From contig JAPJBO010000304.1 in the NCBI GenBank assembly GCA_030068145.1, forward strand, positions 62,001 to 126,000: a stretch of 64,000 nucleotides of DNA, in the 5' to 3' direction. Numbering within the stretch: position 1 is the stretch's first letter; the number at the start of each line of letters is the position of its first letter. Both the position numbers and the translations under genes were made by a program. The stretch is from Diplonema papillatum (lineage: Eukaryota > Euglenozoa > Diplonemea > Diplonemida > Diplonemidae). Below the pieces are notes generated by a model. The model saw only the letters and a program-made list of their open reading frames with translations, was not told the DNA's origin and searched no databases. Positions 20,511 to 29,310 of the stretch are shown in pieces.

Positions 20511-22555
20511 AGAGTGGCACTGTCTCGCGCCGTCGCGCACCCGACGGGATCTGGTCCAATACGCGCAGCAGGCAATGCTTGGCAAACACCGCCCGGAGCA
20601 GGTTCACGACGCTGTCGTCGGACAAGTTGCTGAACGCCCTCGTGCAGACGTCCGCCGCCGTCGGCTCGCCGGGCACCGTGAACTCGTCGTGGGGCGCCGC
20701 CAGCCCCTGTTGCTGCTGCTGCTGCTGAGCGCTGTTGCGGGTTGCATCAGCTGCCCGTTGCCGACCCTCGATATGGCTCGGACGACTTCCATAATGTTGC
20801 ACTAACCTGGCAAGTTGTTGAACGCAAGGGGGTGCAAGCCTCTCCCCATTGCGCGGAGAAGACGGCTTGGCTTACACACTGCTCGGAGCAAGGTGGCCTT
20901 CTTGCTGGTTTGCAAGTGCACACAGTGCTTCCGTCACGCACCCGACGGGATCTGGTCCATTACGCGCAGCAGGCAATGCTTGGCAAACACCGCCCGGAGC
21001 AGGTTCACGACGCTGTCGTCGGACAAGTTGCTGAACGCCCTCTTGCAGACGTCCGCCGCCGTCGGCTCGCCGGGCACCGTGAACTCGTCGTGGGGCGCCG
21101 CCAGCCCCTGTTGCTGCTGCTGCTGCTGAGCGCTGTTGCGGGTTGCATCAGCTGCCCGTTGCCGACCCTCGATATGGCTCGGACGACTTCCATAATGTTG
21201 CACTAACCCTGGCAAGTTGTTGAACGCAAGGGGGTGCAAGCCTCTCCCCATTGCGCGCAGAAGACGGCTTGGCTTACACACTGCTCGGAGCAAGGTGGCC
21301 TTCTTGCTGGTTTGCAAGTGCACACAGTGCTTCCGTCACGCACCCGACGGGATCTGGTCCATTACGCGCAGCAGGCAATGCTTGGCAAACACCGCCCGGA
21401 GCAGGTTCACGACGCTGTCGTCGGACAAGTTGCTGAACGCCCTCTTGCAGACGTCCGCCGCCGTCGGCTCGCCGGGCACCGTGAACTCGTCGTGGGGCGC
21501 CGCCACCCACCCAGGCCCTGTTGCTGCTGCTGCTGAGCGCTGTTGCGGGTTGCATCAGCTGCCCGTTGCCGACCCTCGATATGGCTCGGACGACTTCCAT
21601 AATGTTGCACTAACCTGGCAAGTTGTTGAACGCAAGGGGGTGCAAGCCTCTCCCCATTGCGCGCAGAAGACGGCTTGGCTTACACACTGCTCGGAGCAAG
21701 GTGGCCTTCTTGCTGGTTTGCAAGTGCACACAGTGCTTCCGTCACGCACCCGACGGGATCTGGTCCATTACGCGCAGCAGGCAATGCTTGGCAAACACCG
21801 CCCGGAGCAGGTTCACGACGCTGTCGTCGGACAAGTTGCTGAACGCCCTCTTGCAGACGTCCGCCGCCGTCGGCTCGCCGGGCACCGTGAACCGCCGCCA
21901 CCCACCCAGGCCCTGTTGCTGCTGCTGCTGAGCGCTGTTGCGGGTTGCATCAGCTGCCCGTTGCCGACCCTCGATATGGCTCGGACGACTTCCATAATGT
22001 TGCACTAACCTGGCAAGTTGTTGAACGCAAGGGTCTCCCCATTGCGCGCAGAAGACGGCTTGGCTTACACACTGCTCGGAGCAAGGTGGCCTTCTTGCTG
22101 GTTTGCAAGTGCACACAGTGCTTCCGTCACGCACCCGACGGGATCTGGTCCATTACGCGCAGCAGGCAATGCTTGGCAAACACCGCCCGGAGCAGGTTCA
22201 CGACGCTGTCGTTGGACAAGTTGCTGAACGCCCTCTTGCAGACGTCCGCCGCCGTCGGCTCGCCGGGCACCGTGAACTCGTCGTGGGGCGCCGCCAGCCC
22301 CTGTTGCTGCTGCTGCTGCTGAGCGCTGTTGCGGGTTGCATCAGCTGCCCGTTGCCGACCCTCGATATGGCTCGGACGACTTCCATAATGTTGCACTAAC
22401 CCTGGCAAGTTGTTGAACGCAAGGGTCTGCAAGCCTCTCCCCATTGCGCGGAGAAGACGGCTTGGCTTACACACTGCTCGGAGCAAGGTGGCCTTCTTGC
22501 AGACGTGAGGTACAACGTCTGGTTTGCAAGTGTACACAGTGCTTCCGTCACGCAC
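20437..22555 (-). repeat. Five tandem ~400-bp exon-plus-intron units
   Basis: Units end near 20805, 21208, 21610, 22006 and 22398. Spacing is about 390-405 bp and identity is high. Each holds the 3' ~240 bases of the exon at 22556-23357 (IEGRQRAAD, a Gln run of 5-7, PHDEFTVPGEPTAADVC, the GTGCGTGA donor) followed by ~160 bp of intron ending in a CAG acceptor. Splice sites are kept, so the copies could be spliced as repeated exons. The last unit continues past its donor position to a stop at 20437. Some units differ by one base at the acceptor. Confidence 0.85.
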
Positions 22556-23357
22556 CCGACGGTATCTGGTCCATTACGCGCAGGAGGCAAGGCTCGGCAT
22601 ACACCGCCCGGAGCAGGTTTACGACGCTGTCGTCGGACAAGTTGCTGAACGCCCTCTTGCAGACGTCCGCCGCCGTCGGCTCGCCGGGCACCGTGAACTC
22701 GTCGTGGGGCGCCGCCAGCCCCTGTTGCTGCTGCTGCTGCTGCTGCTGCTGAGCCCTGTTCCGGGCTTCATCAGCCGCCCGCTGCCGACCCTCGGCAATG
22801 GCTTGGACCACCTCGGCATTTTTGCCCGACAACGCTACTTCGGGGCTGTTGAGAACTCTGCACAGGACCTGCACTTCGAGCATGCGCAACGCGTTGTCTG
22901 TTTCGAGCAAGCGGAGGCGGTCGTTCAGGGCGTGGAGGTCCGCCCGTAACTTGAGGGTTTCCGACTTCGCAAGAGGGTGCGGGAGGCTGCGGCAGTAGGC
23001 GGAGCAGGTGGGGAAGTCGGGGTGCAGGGGGGATATCAGCCCCATGGCGCCGGGGGTGCTGCCGCTGCTGGTGGCTTCTTCTCGCGTCATGACGACGCCG
23101 CCGTCCGAGACGAGGGGGAAGACCACGACCGAGCAGTCCGGCGGGTCGTCCGCAGCGACGCCGCGCCGCCTATCCGCGAGGCTGCTCTTGCCGCTGGCCT
23201 TCAGCACCTCGTCGAGCTCGGCCTTTTCCCTCGACACGCGCGCCTCCTGCGCCGCGCCCCGCTCTCGCTGCTTGGCCAGCTCTTCTGAGACCACGCGGCT
23301 CAGCTGCGACCCTAGATCCGGGTAGTCTCCCGTGCTCTCATCCCGTTGCAGTTGCAT
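22556..23357 (-). CDS. Coiled-coil/Gln-rich protein, first coding exon
   Basis: ATG at 23357 (MQLQRDESTGDYPDLGSQLS) to a GTGCGTGA donor below 22556, phase 1, 267 codons. It begins with a charged helical segment (VVSEELAKQRERGAAQEARV). A heptad-like coil follows (ETLKLRADLHALNDRLRLLE) with LEVQVLCRVL, then an ~11-residue Gln run and a folded-looking end (AADVCKRAFSNLSDDSVVNL). Not recognised. Its 3' end is multiplied five times downstream. A partial family F element lies immediately upstream of the ATG. Confidence 0.7.
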
Positions 23358-23374
23358 TGTCGTATTGTACAATT

Positions 23375-23505
23375 TTTGTTGTATACGCACCTGCTTTGTA
23401 GGAAATGCTTGAGAAGGCTGCCAGCTGCAAAAGAACAAAGGAGGTAAATTTGCTGTAGCCCACACGAAACACAGGTGAATCTGGGTTCAGTGGCAGCCTT
23501 CCGGC
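23375..23505 (-). repeat. Introner-like family F, partial copy at a start codon
   Basis: On the minus strand the element ends GCAGGTGCGTATACAACA just 5' of the ATG at 23357, so it probably forms the 3' end of an upstream intron or the 5' leader. Confidence 0.7.
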
Positions 23506-23539
23506 TACCTATCTTGAAGAGGATGGAAATCTTTTGAAC

Positions 23540-23690
23540 TTGCGTCGTGATGAGGATCGATGATTGCAATTATTCTCCTTGAATGAGGAATGCCTAGTAG
23601 GCGCAAGTCATCAGCTTGCACTGATTACGTCCCTGCCACTTGTACACACCGCCCGTCGTTGCTACCGATTGGCTGTGGGATAGAGCTTGG
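23540..23690 (+). rRNA. 18S rRNA fragment (3' end)
   Basis: Shows GATTGCAATTATTCTCCTTG, AATGAGGAATGCCTAGTAGG, AAGTCATCAGCTTG, TACGTCCCTGCC and the universal TTGTACACACCGCCCGTCG in order. It loses similarity after about 23690, and no 5.8S follows on this strand. A displaced piece, as at 18470. Confidence 0.9.
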
Positions 23691-23943
23691 AGAGGGAAGC
23701 TCGTTCTTGGCAACACGACCGCCTCGGAACCTTCTTCCAAAGAAGAAGCGCACGGAAGTACAAAGGACAGAAAACCCCGAACGACTACCTGGACTACTCA
23801 ACATCGGATTGCCGGTATCGATTTCCATCAGATCCGACGACCGAGTTACCCATCGCCGGTGAGCGGTCCACGTAAGCTCATCCTTCCGTTCTAAAGAGTT
23901 GACCCCGATAACAAAAGACAGTTGAAGTATGGCTAAAGATAAA

Positions 23944-24000
23944 GTGGTGTCACCTGGGGGGGTAATCTCAGGGCCGCCCACGTGATAAGCCGTTAAGCAG
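23944..24000 (-). repeat. Hairpin element interrupted by the LINE, left part
   Basis: Together with 31128-31165 this forms one ~83-bp hairpin element of the type at 63034-63116. Outer GGTGTCAC (23946-23953) pairs with GTGACACC (31158-31165). Inner GATAAGCCG (23984-23992) pairs with CGGCTTATC (31147-31155). The LINE sits in the loop. Confidence 0.85.
23989..24000. repeat. LINE target-site duplication, left copy
   Basis: GCCGTTAAGCAG, identical to 31128-31139. Removing one copy together with 24001-31127 restores a continuous hairpin element that lines up with the uninterrupted relative at 63034-63116. Confidence 0.9.
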
Positions 24001-24057
24001 TGTGAACTTGAAATGCAGGTACCACAGGGGTAAGCTTGCATTTGTCATAGGCTAGGG

Positions 24058-27000
24058 TTATTTGAATACGTCGTCCGAGGACGATCTCAAAGCGGACGAG
24101 GACGGTGATAATAGGCTGGTGATATCCAGCTCCATTCTTCGTTTGTTGCGCTTTCGCGCCGGCTGTCCTGCCGAAGCAGTCGCTCGAGGGGGCGATCCTG
24201 ACATGGATGAGGATGAAGTCGAGGTGGCAGGGCTGGTGATATCCAGCTCCATTCTCGAAATGTTGCGCTTTCGCGCCGCGTGCTTTTTTCCGGGTTTTCC
24301 CGCCGGGTCATTCGGTGGTGTCGGGAGTCGGGCTCTTTTCTGCCCCTTCCTTGGTGGTGTCGCTCGGGCCGGCTCGGTCGGAGCGTGCTTTTTCGCCATC
24401 TTGGCCGCCTTTGGGGACGCTTGACGCGTCCTCTTCATGCGCGGTGGTGTCGTCGGCTTCTGTCGGCCCTTCTTCCGCGGCGTTGTTGGCTTCGGCTTAG
24501 CGGGGGCTGGCTTCGGGGGCGCTGGCACGTGGTGGCCCTTTTTGCAGCAGGCTGACGGCCGCCGTTCCGCTAGCGTCGGTAAGCCGCGGCAGTCGTCACA
24601 CGGACCGCGGGCGTGTTCGCGGCAGTCATGGTGGCCGGCCTTGCAGCACGCTGTTGGCGTGTTGCACTCCACGCATCTCGTCATGCGGTGCCGGTCGCAG
24701 ACGGCCGGAGGTAAGCCGTCGTTGTCGGCGTGGTGGTGTCGGCAACATGCCTCCACCGTAGGGCCGTGGTGGTGTCCGAGTGCGCGACAGACTGCGCACT
24801 TCCCTTTGTGATGGGTAGCGCACTTGGGGGCATTCTTCGTCGCCTCCGGCACTGCGTGTGGGAGGTGCAGGGGATCCGGGTTGGCCAGTGGCGCTCTGGG
24901 GATTACCCATCGCCGCGCTCTGTCCGTCCGCTCGGGCGGGTACGCCGGCGCTGTGCCGTAGCCGGTTTTCACCTGCTGCATGATGGTCGGCCCGGTTTCG
25001 GGCATGCGGTGGCGGGGCCGGGGCTGGAAGCCGGGTACGCTGCTCAGGCCTATGAACGACAAGGCTGTCGTTTTCGACTTGAAGTCGCCAGGGAGGCACT
25101 TGCCGAGTTGTTGTTGCACGGCCAGCTTGTTGATTGCGCTCAACATGCAGCGCATCCCGTTGGCCTTCTCCCGATGCGTCTTGGCCGCCTTGCTAGGTGC
25201 CTTGATGTCGAGGCCCGAGAACAGCTCGAAGTCGATAGCTGCCTCTACCGCTGCCATGTCGCCATCCGATGACCATTCGAGGCCCGAGAGCCAGTCGATC
25301 GCTGCCAGGAATGTCCCTTCGTCCCAGTAGCGTAGCCACGCCCAGGCCGGGGCGATGCGCCGGAACGGGAACTCGCGTTTCGCCGTTGGCATCTGCGCGC
25401 AGCGCTCCCAGGGGGTCGCCGCCTTACGTTCTAGCCATCTAACGCTGATCCGGCGCGCCCGCTCCGCCAGGATCTCTGCCATCAGCGCTTGTACCGGCCC
25501 GGCAAATTCCCGTGTCGCCGGCGTCACGATTCCGTGCTCCCGCAGGCAGCTCGGCCAGAGCCTCCTGTCGGACTGTGCGATCCCCGCGTACTCGGGCTTC
25601 GTGCGTATGTTCTCGAAGGCCGTGCAATCCCAGTAGACGTGGTGCTCGTCTTCCAATGCTCCCGAGCCACACAACGTACAGGCGGGGCTTCCGCCTTGGC
25701 GAAATCTCGACGTGTATTCGGCGGTGTTCACGCCACCTGCGAGGGCAACCCTGATCAGCAGCGCGTTCTGGGGCGGACAGTGGCGCGTTGTCCATAGAGC
25801 GTTGGTGGACTCGATCGCGATGTTGGTGATGCCGGAGAAGCTTGGCCGTCGTGTTTCCAACCGCTTCCACAGTCGGTTCCGCAGGTTGTCGCGGATGATG
25901 TGATTTCGCGAGGAGGCGGACATTGCCAGGGGTCGGAGTGCAGCTCCGTCCAGGTTGACGGACGACGGCGGGCCGCCGTTCCACGTGTGGCCGCAGGGTT
26001 GCAGGCCGTGCCTTACCGCGGTTCCCACCGGGCCAAGGGCTGCGGTCACTCGTTCGCCGTATAGGCGCCGGACTTCCGTCATCAGCGGCATCAGGTGCGG
26101 CAGTCTCCCACAGGCGCTGTAGAAATCCGCGGTTATTCGGTACGCCGTCGCCGTCGCAGGGTGCGTCAAGTGGGCTTTTTCGAGGACTCCCAAGACTACT
26201 TCCGAGGAGCGCTTCGGATTCTTCGGCCCCCAGATCGCTAACGTTAACGCTGTCGCCAGCTTCTCCACGGCTTCAGTCGTAGGGGGCGCGAACGATATTC
26301 TCGCGAGAGCGGCGGGCAGGATGGCTGATTGAACGATGAGGGTTTTCTGCTGCCTCGGAATTGGGACGTGCCGTAGGTTCCGAGCTGTGGTTGCTGCTGC
26401 TTCAAACCGGGAAGAGTCAAAGTGGTCGCGGCCGCTGCGTGAGGTGCTCACCTTAGCCCCCAGGCACTTCAGCGATTCCTTCTGTGCGAACTGCTCGCCC
26501 GTGCTGCTGCGGAAGATCTTCGTCCTACGGCCCAGCCCCGTCGCGAACGTTACCGTCTTCTCCATGTTCAGCGACATGCCGGTCAGCGCGCAGAACTCAT
26601 CGACTAAGTCCGCGCCCCGTTGCAGATCTGCCTCGGAGTGCTTCGCCAACAAATTCGCATCGTCTGCGTACGACTGCGTCGACACGCCTGGTGCCTCGAC
26701 TTTTACCGCCTTCATCAACACTGACAGCAGCGCGTTGATCAGGATGACCGAGATAGGGCACCCTTGCAGAATGCCGTTCGTCACCTGAAACTCCTTTCCG
26801 ACCCCGAGGGGGAGCTTGAACCGCCTGACGAGGGTGTCGTAGATGGACTTCAGCGGTTTCAGAATCCGGGAGTGGAGCCCGAGGTCCTGCATGAGGCGGA
26901 GTGCGATTTCCCGCGGGACGCGGTCAAAGCACTTCGAGAAATCCAGAGATAGCCCGCACAGTGGCTCGCCGCTCAGCAAGGCGCGTTCGATCTCGAGCGT

Positions 27001-29205
27001 CATTGTAAACAACGGGTCCTCTCCCCGGTGGCCAGGTCGGAAACCGTGTTGACCCTCCTCGACCCAACTCTCCTGCCACACCGCAACATCCTTCAGACGC
27101 CGGCAGGCCCAGAGGCGGTACACGCAGGATGTCACCGTTATCGGTCGCATGTTGAGCGGTTGCCCGTCGTCGCCCTTCGGAATCATACTCACGAGAGCTG
27201 TTCGCATTGCCTGCGGCCAGATCCCCGTTCTCTCGACCAGGTTCAACAGCGTGGCCAGGGATTCAAGGTACAGGTCGGGGAGTGCCTTCAGCTCAGCCAT
27301 CCTCCAGCCGTCGATCCCGCAAGCACCCTTGACGCCTTTCTTCGTTAGCAGCGCGCGTAGCTCTGTCCCCGTGATCTCGCCTACTTCCTGAGGGTGTCCA
27401 TCGATGTAGCGCTGGTACCGGCCAGCAAAAGGTGTGTAGGGCGGCTCGGGACCGTCCTTGTAGGCGCGGAAGACCGGATCCCATGCGTCCTGAAGCACTG
27501 CGTCCATTTCCTCTGCGTTTGCCGTGGTCCGCTCACCTTCCAGCGTGGTCGCTTCCTGCCTGTGTTGCCGTCGGCACCACGCTACGACACTCCGCCTGTT
27601 TTCGTCCGCTCGCTTTGTCGCTCCGGTGAAGTATTTTGCACGTCGAGCCTCCATGCTGGCCTTTCCGATCGCTCCGTTCCTCTCCCGGACTGCCTGCAAC
27701 AGACTGCTGCACTCCTGGAGACTGGGCAATTCGTCCCATGCCGTCATCGGCTTTCCGCGTAGTGCTGCGCACTCACTCGCGAGCTTCCTACAGTTCTTCC
27801 AGCAGTTCTGCATCTGACTCGGCGTCGACTGTGGTCCCCCTCGGTTCGTAAGGTGCCGGTGTAGCTGCTCTAGGCGATGGATGGTGTTGCGCAGTCGGAG
27901 TTGAACACCCGAGGCTGCTCCTGTGCCGTCACTGGAACTTCTCGCTGTCGCCCTCGCACGCGTTGGTGCCAGCAGACGACCTCGTCCTGTGAAACGCCGA
28001 CGTTCTGACGTCTGAACTTGGCACAAGTCCAGCAGGTGCCTTTCCGCCGTTGCAGACCATTCTCGCCACGCCTCGTCGACGTCGCTGTTCCCCACTGCCT
28101 GGGCAAACCTCGACTGCTCTAGGAGTTGACGTGCCCGCGCTGAGTCTTCTTCCACCGTGGCCAATTGCTGTTGGAGCGGTCTGACCTGAATCGGCCGCGG
28201 CAACCGGTACCGCCAAACCGTCTGGTCGAACGCCTCGAGATCGAAAGTGGCAGTCACGAGTCGGTGTCCAGGTACGTCCACGATCGTCGTAGTGCAGCTC
28301 GAGAACGCTTGCGCCGCGACCCGATTCATCATCAGGCGGTCGATGCGCGTGCCCGGGGTGCTACAGGTGGCGAAGGTGGCGTCGGGGGCCTGCCCTGTGC
28401 TGACTTCTTGTAGTCGCGCTGCGTCGGACCACCCGTTCCGCAGAGCCTTCCGGAGTGTCGGGGATCTCGCCTCGTCGGTGTTAAGATCCCCGGCGACTAT
28501 GATTGGAACGTCGCCGAGGCTGTCCGCTGCGGCGAAGAGGACCCTCTCCAACAATGCTTCCCTGTCGTCGACTACCGACCTGTCGTTTCCTGACGGGCAG
28601 TACAGGTTGATCACGTGCACGAACGTGCTGCCCGTTCCCGTGGCGACCGCCGTGTGCAGAAAGCGGGCATCAGTGTACGCACTGCCAATCATCTGGTGCA
28701 GCGCCGTGGGAGAGAACGCCGGCACGGGCTTCTGGACCAAGGTGCAAACTCCCCCGTTCCTCGCGCTCGTCTCGGACCTGACTCCGGACGATCGACAGCT
28801 CCTCCCCATCGGTTCACTCCCCCAGTGACACTTCCAGTCTTCGAGATGCATCTCCGCTTCCGGCCTTCTCGTCTCTAGGAGTGTCACCTCCTGACAGCAG
28901 AGGACGTCGGTACACACCCCTTTCACTGCCGGGATGTACCGCAAGAGCGAGGACACGTTGAGTGTGGCGACGCTCCAGCATCGGGGGCCGGGATTCTCTT
29001 CGATGTCCCCTCCTAGCAGCAGGTGCTTTCGGCGTGCCTCCGCAACTGATAACTTCGTCCGTCTGACCTGCTCCGGCGGGCTTCGACAGAAGGGCGTGGG
29101 TCGGCGGTGGTATCGTCCTCCGGATCGTCTGTGTCGGCTCGTCGTGCGCGTTGTCGGTCGGGAGAACTGGCGGACCTGCCGAGTACGGCAATAGGCCCAG
29201 GGCAT
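24058..29205 (-). CDS. LINE ORF2: APE endonuclease and reverse transcriptase
   Basis: 1715 residues from an ATG at 29205. Residues ~67-74 form a 2A-type DIEENPGP. Residues ~75-320 are an apurinic-type endonuclease with QE, GDLNTDEA and a final GHRLV block; it nicks target DNA. Residues ~610-880 are the reverse transcriptase, with LSLDFSKCFDRVP near 755 and the catalytic YADD at 846-849 (26659-26670). A CTLCGS...EDEHHVYWDC knuckle lies near 1175-1193. From ~1460 to 1556 comes a dense Cys/His region (THHKGKCAVC, EACCRHHHAD, CVEC, ACCKAGHH, CDDC, ACCKKGHH). The end is basic and disordered with the phrase RMELDITS occurring twice. The catalytic residues visible are intact. Confidence 0.92.
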   Translation of the reverse strand: MPWAYCRTRQVRQFSRPTTRTTSRHRRSGGRYHRRPTPFCRSPPEQVRRTKLSVAEARRKHLLLGGDIEENPGPRCWSVATLNVSSLLRYIPAVKGVCTDVLCCQEVTLLETRRPEAEMHLEDWKCHWGSEPMGRSCRSSGVRSETSARNGGVCTLVQKPVPAFSPTALHQMIGSAYTDARFLHTAVATGTGSTFVHVINLYCPSGNDRSVVDDREALLERVLFAAADSLGDVPIIVAGDLNTDEARSPTLRKALRNGWSDAARLQEVSTGQAPDATFATCSTPGTRIDRLMMNRVAAQAFSSCTTTIVDVPGHRLVTATFDLEAFDQTVWRYRLPRPIQVRPLQQQLATVEEDSARARQLLEQSRFAQAVGNSDVDEAWREWSATAERHLLDLCQVQTSERRRFTGRGRLLAPTRARATARSSSDGTGAASGVQLRLRNTIHRLEQLHRHLTNRGGPQSTPSQMQNCWKNCRKLASECAALRGKPMTAWDELPSLQECSSLLQAVRERNGAIGKASMEARRAKYFTGATKRADENRRSVVAWCRRQHRQEATTLEGERTTANAEEMDAVLQDAWDPVFRAYKDGPEPPYTPFAGRYQRYIDGHPQEVGEITGTELRALLTKKGVKGACGIDGWRMAELKALPDLYLESLATLLNLVERTGIWPQAMRTALVSMIPKGDDGQPLNMRPITVTSCVYRLWACRRLKDVAVWQESWVEEGQHGFRPGHRGEDPLFTMTLEIERALLSGEPLCGLSLDFSKCFDRVPREIALRLMQDLGLHSRILKPLKSIYDTLVRRFKLPLGVGKEFQVTNGILQGCPISVILINALLSVLMKAVKVEAPGVSTQSYADDANLLAKHSEADLQRGADLVDEFCALTGMSLNMEKTVTFATGLGRRTKIFRSSTGEQFAQKESLKCLGAKVSTSRSGRDHFDSSRFEAAATTARNLRHVPIPRQQKTLIVQSAILPAALARISFAPPTTEAVEKLATALTLAIWGPKNPKRSSEVVLGVLEKAHLTHPATATAYRITADFYSACGRLPHLMPLMTEVRRLYGERVTAALGPVGTAVRHGLQPCGHTWNGGPPSSVNLDGAALRPLAMSASSRNHIIRDNLRNRLWKRLETRRPSFSGITNIAIESTNALWTTRHCPPQNALLIRVALAGGVNTAEYTSRFRQGGSPACTLCGSGALEDEHHVYWDCTAFENIRTKPEYAGIAQSDRRLWPSCLREHGIVTPATREFAGPVQALMAEILAERARRISVRWLERKAATPWERCAQMPTAKREFPFRRIAPAWAWLRYWDEGTFLAAIDWLSGLEWSSDGDMAAVEAAIDFELFSGLDIKAPSKAAKTHREKANGMRCMLSAINKLAVQQQLGKCLPGDFKSKTTALSFIGLSSVPGFQPRPRHRMPETGPTIMQQVKTGYGTAPAYPPERTDRARRWVIPRAPLANPDPLHLPHAVPEATKNAPKCATHHKGKCAVCRALGHHHGPTVEACCRHHHADNDGLPPAVCDRHRMTRCVECNTPTACCKAGHHDCREHARGPCDDCRGLPTLAERRPSACCKKGHHVPAPPKPAPAKPKPTTPRKKGRQKPTTPPRMKRTRQASPKAAKMAKKHAPTEPARATPPRKGQKRARLPTPPNDPAGKPGKKHAARKRNISRMELDITSPATSTSSSSMSGSPPRATASAGQPARKRNKRRMELDITSLLSPSSSALRSSSDDVFK
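28984..29007 (-). other. 2A-type ribosome-skipping motif in ORF2
   Basis: Codons for GGDIEENPGP near the ORF2 N-terminus fit the D-x-E-x-N-P-G-P consensus exactly, preceded by a Leu-rich stretch (HLLLG). In known 2A sequences the ribosome skips the Gly-Pro bond, which would release a ~73-residue basic leader from the endonuclease/RT protein. Such motifs are known N-terminal to the endonuclease in trypanosome L1Tc/ingi-type and some animal non-LTR elements. Confidence 0.85.
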
Positions 29206-29310
29206 CGATTGTCGTGGTCGTACGAGGCTCGCCGACAGGGCGCGTTCGGGTTGATGGGAGGAGGCCTCTGCCGGTGCCGCCTTCGTCGTCTCACCGTGGT
29301 GGCGTCGTAG

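Noticed and set aside
23944-24000. tRNA gene
   Set aside because: The ~83-bp length and hairpin suggested it, but there is no T-loop GGTTCGA-type box or anticodon arm in the restored element.
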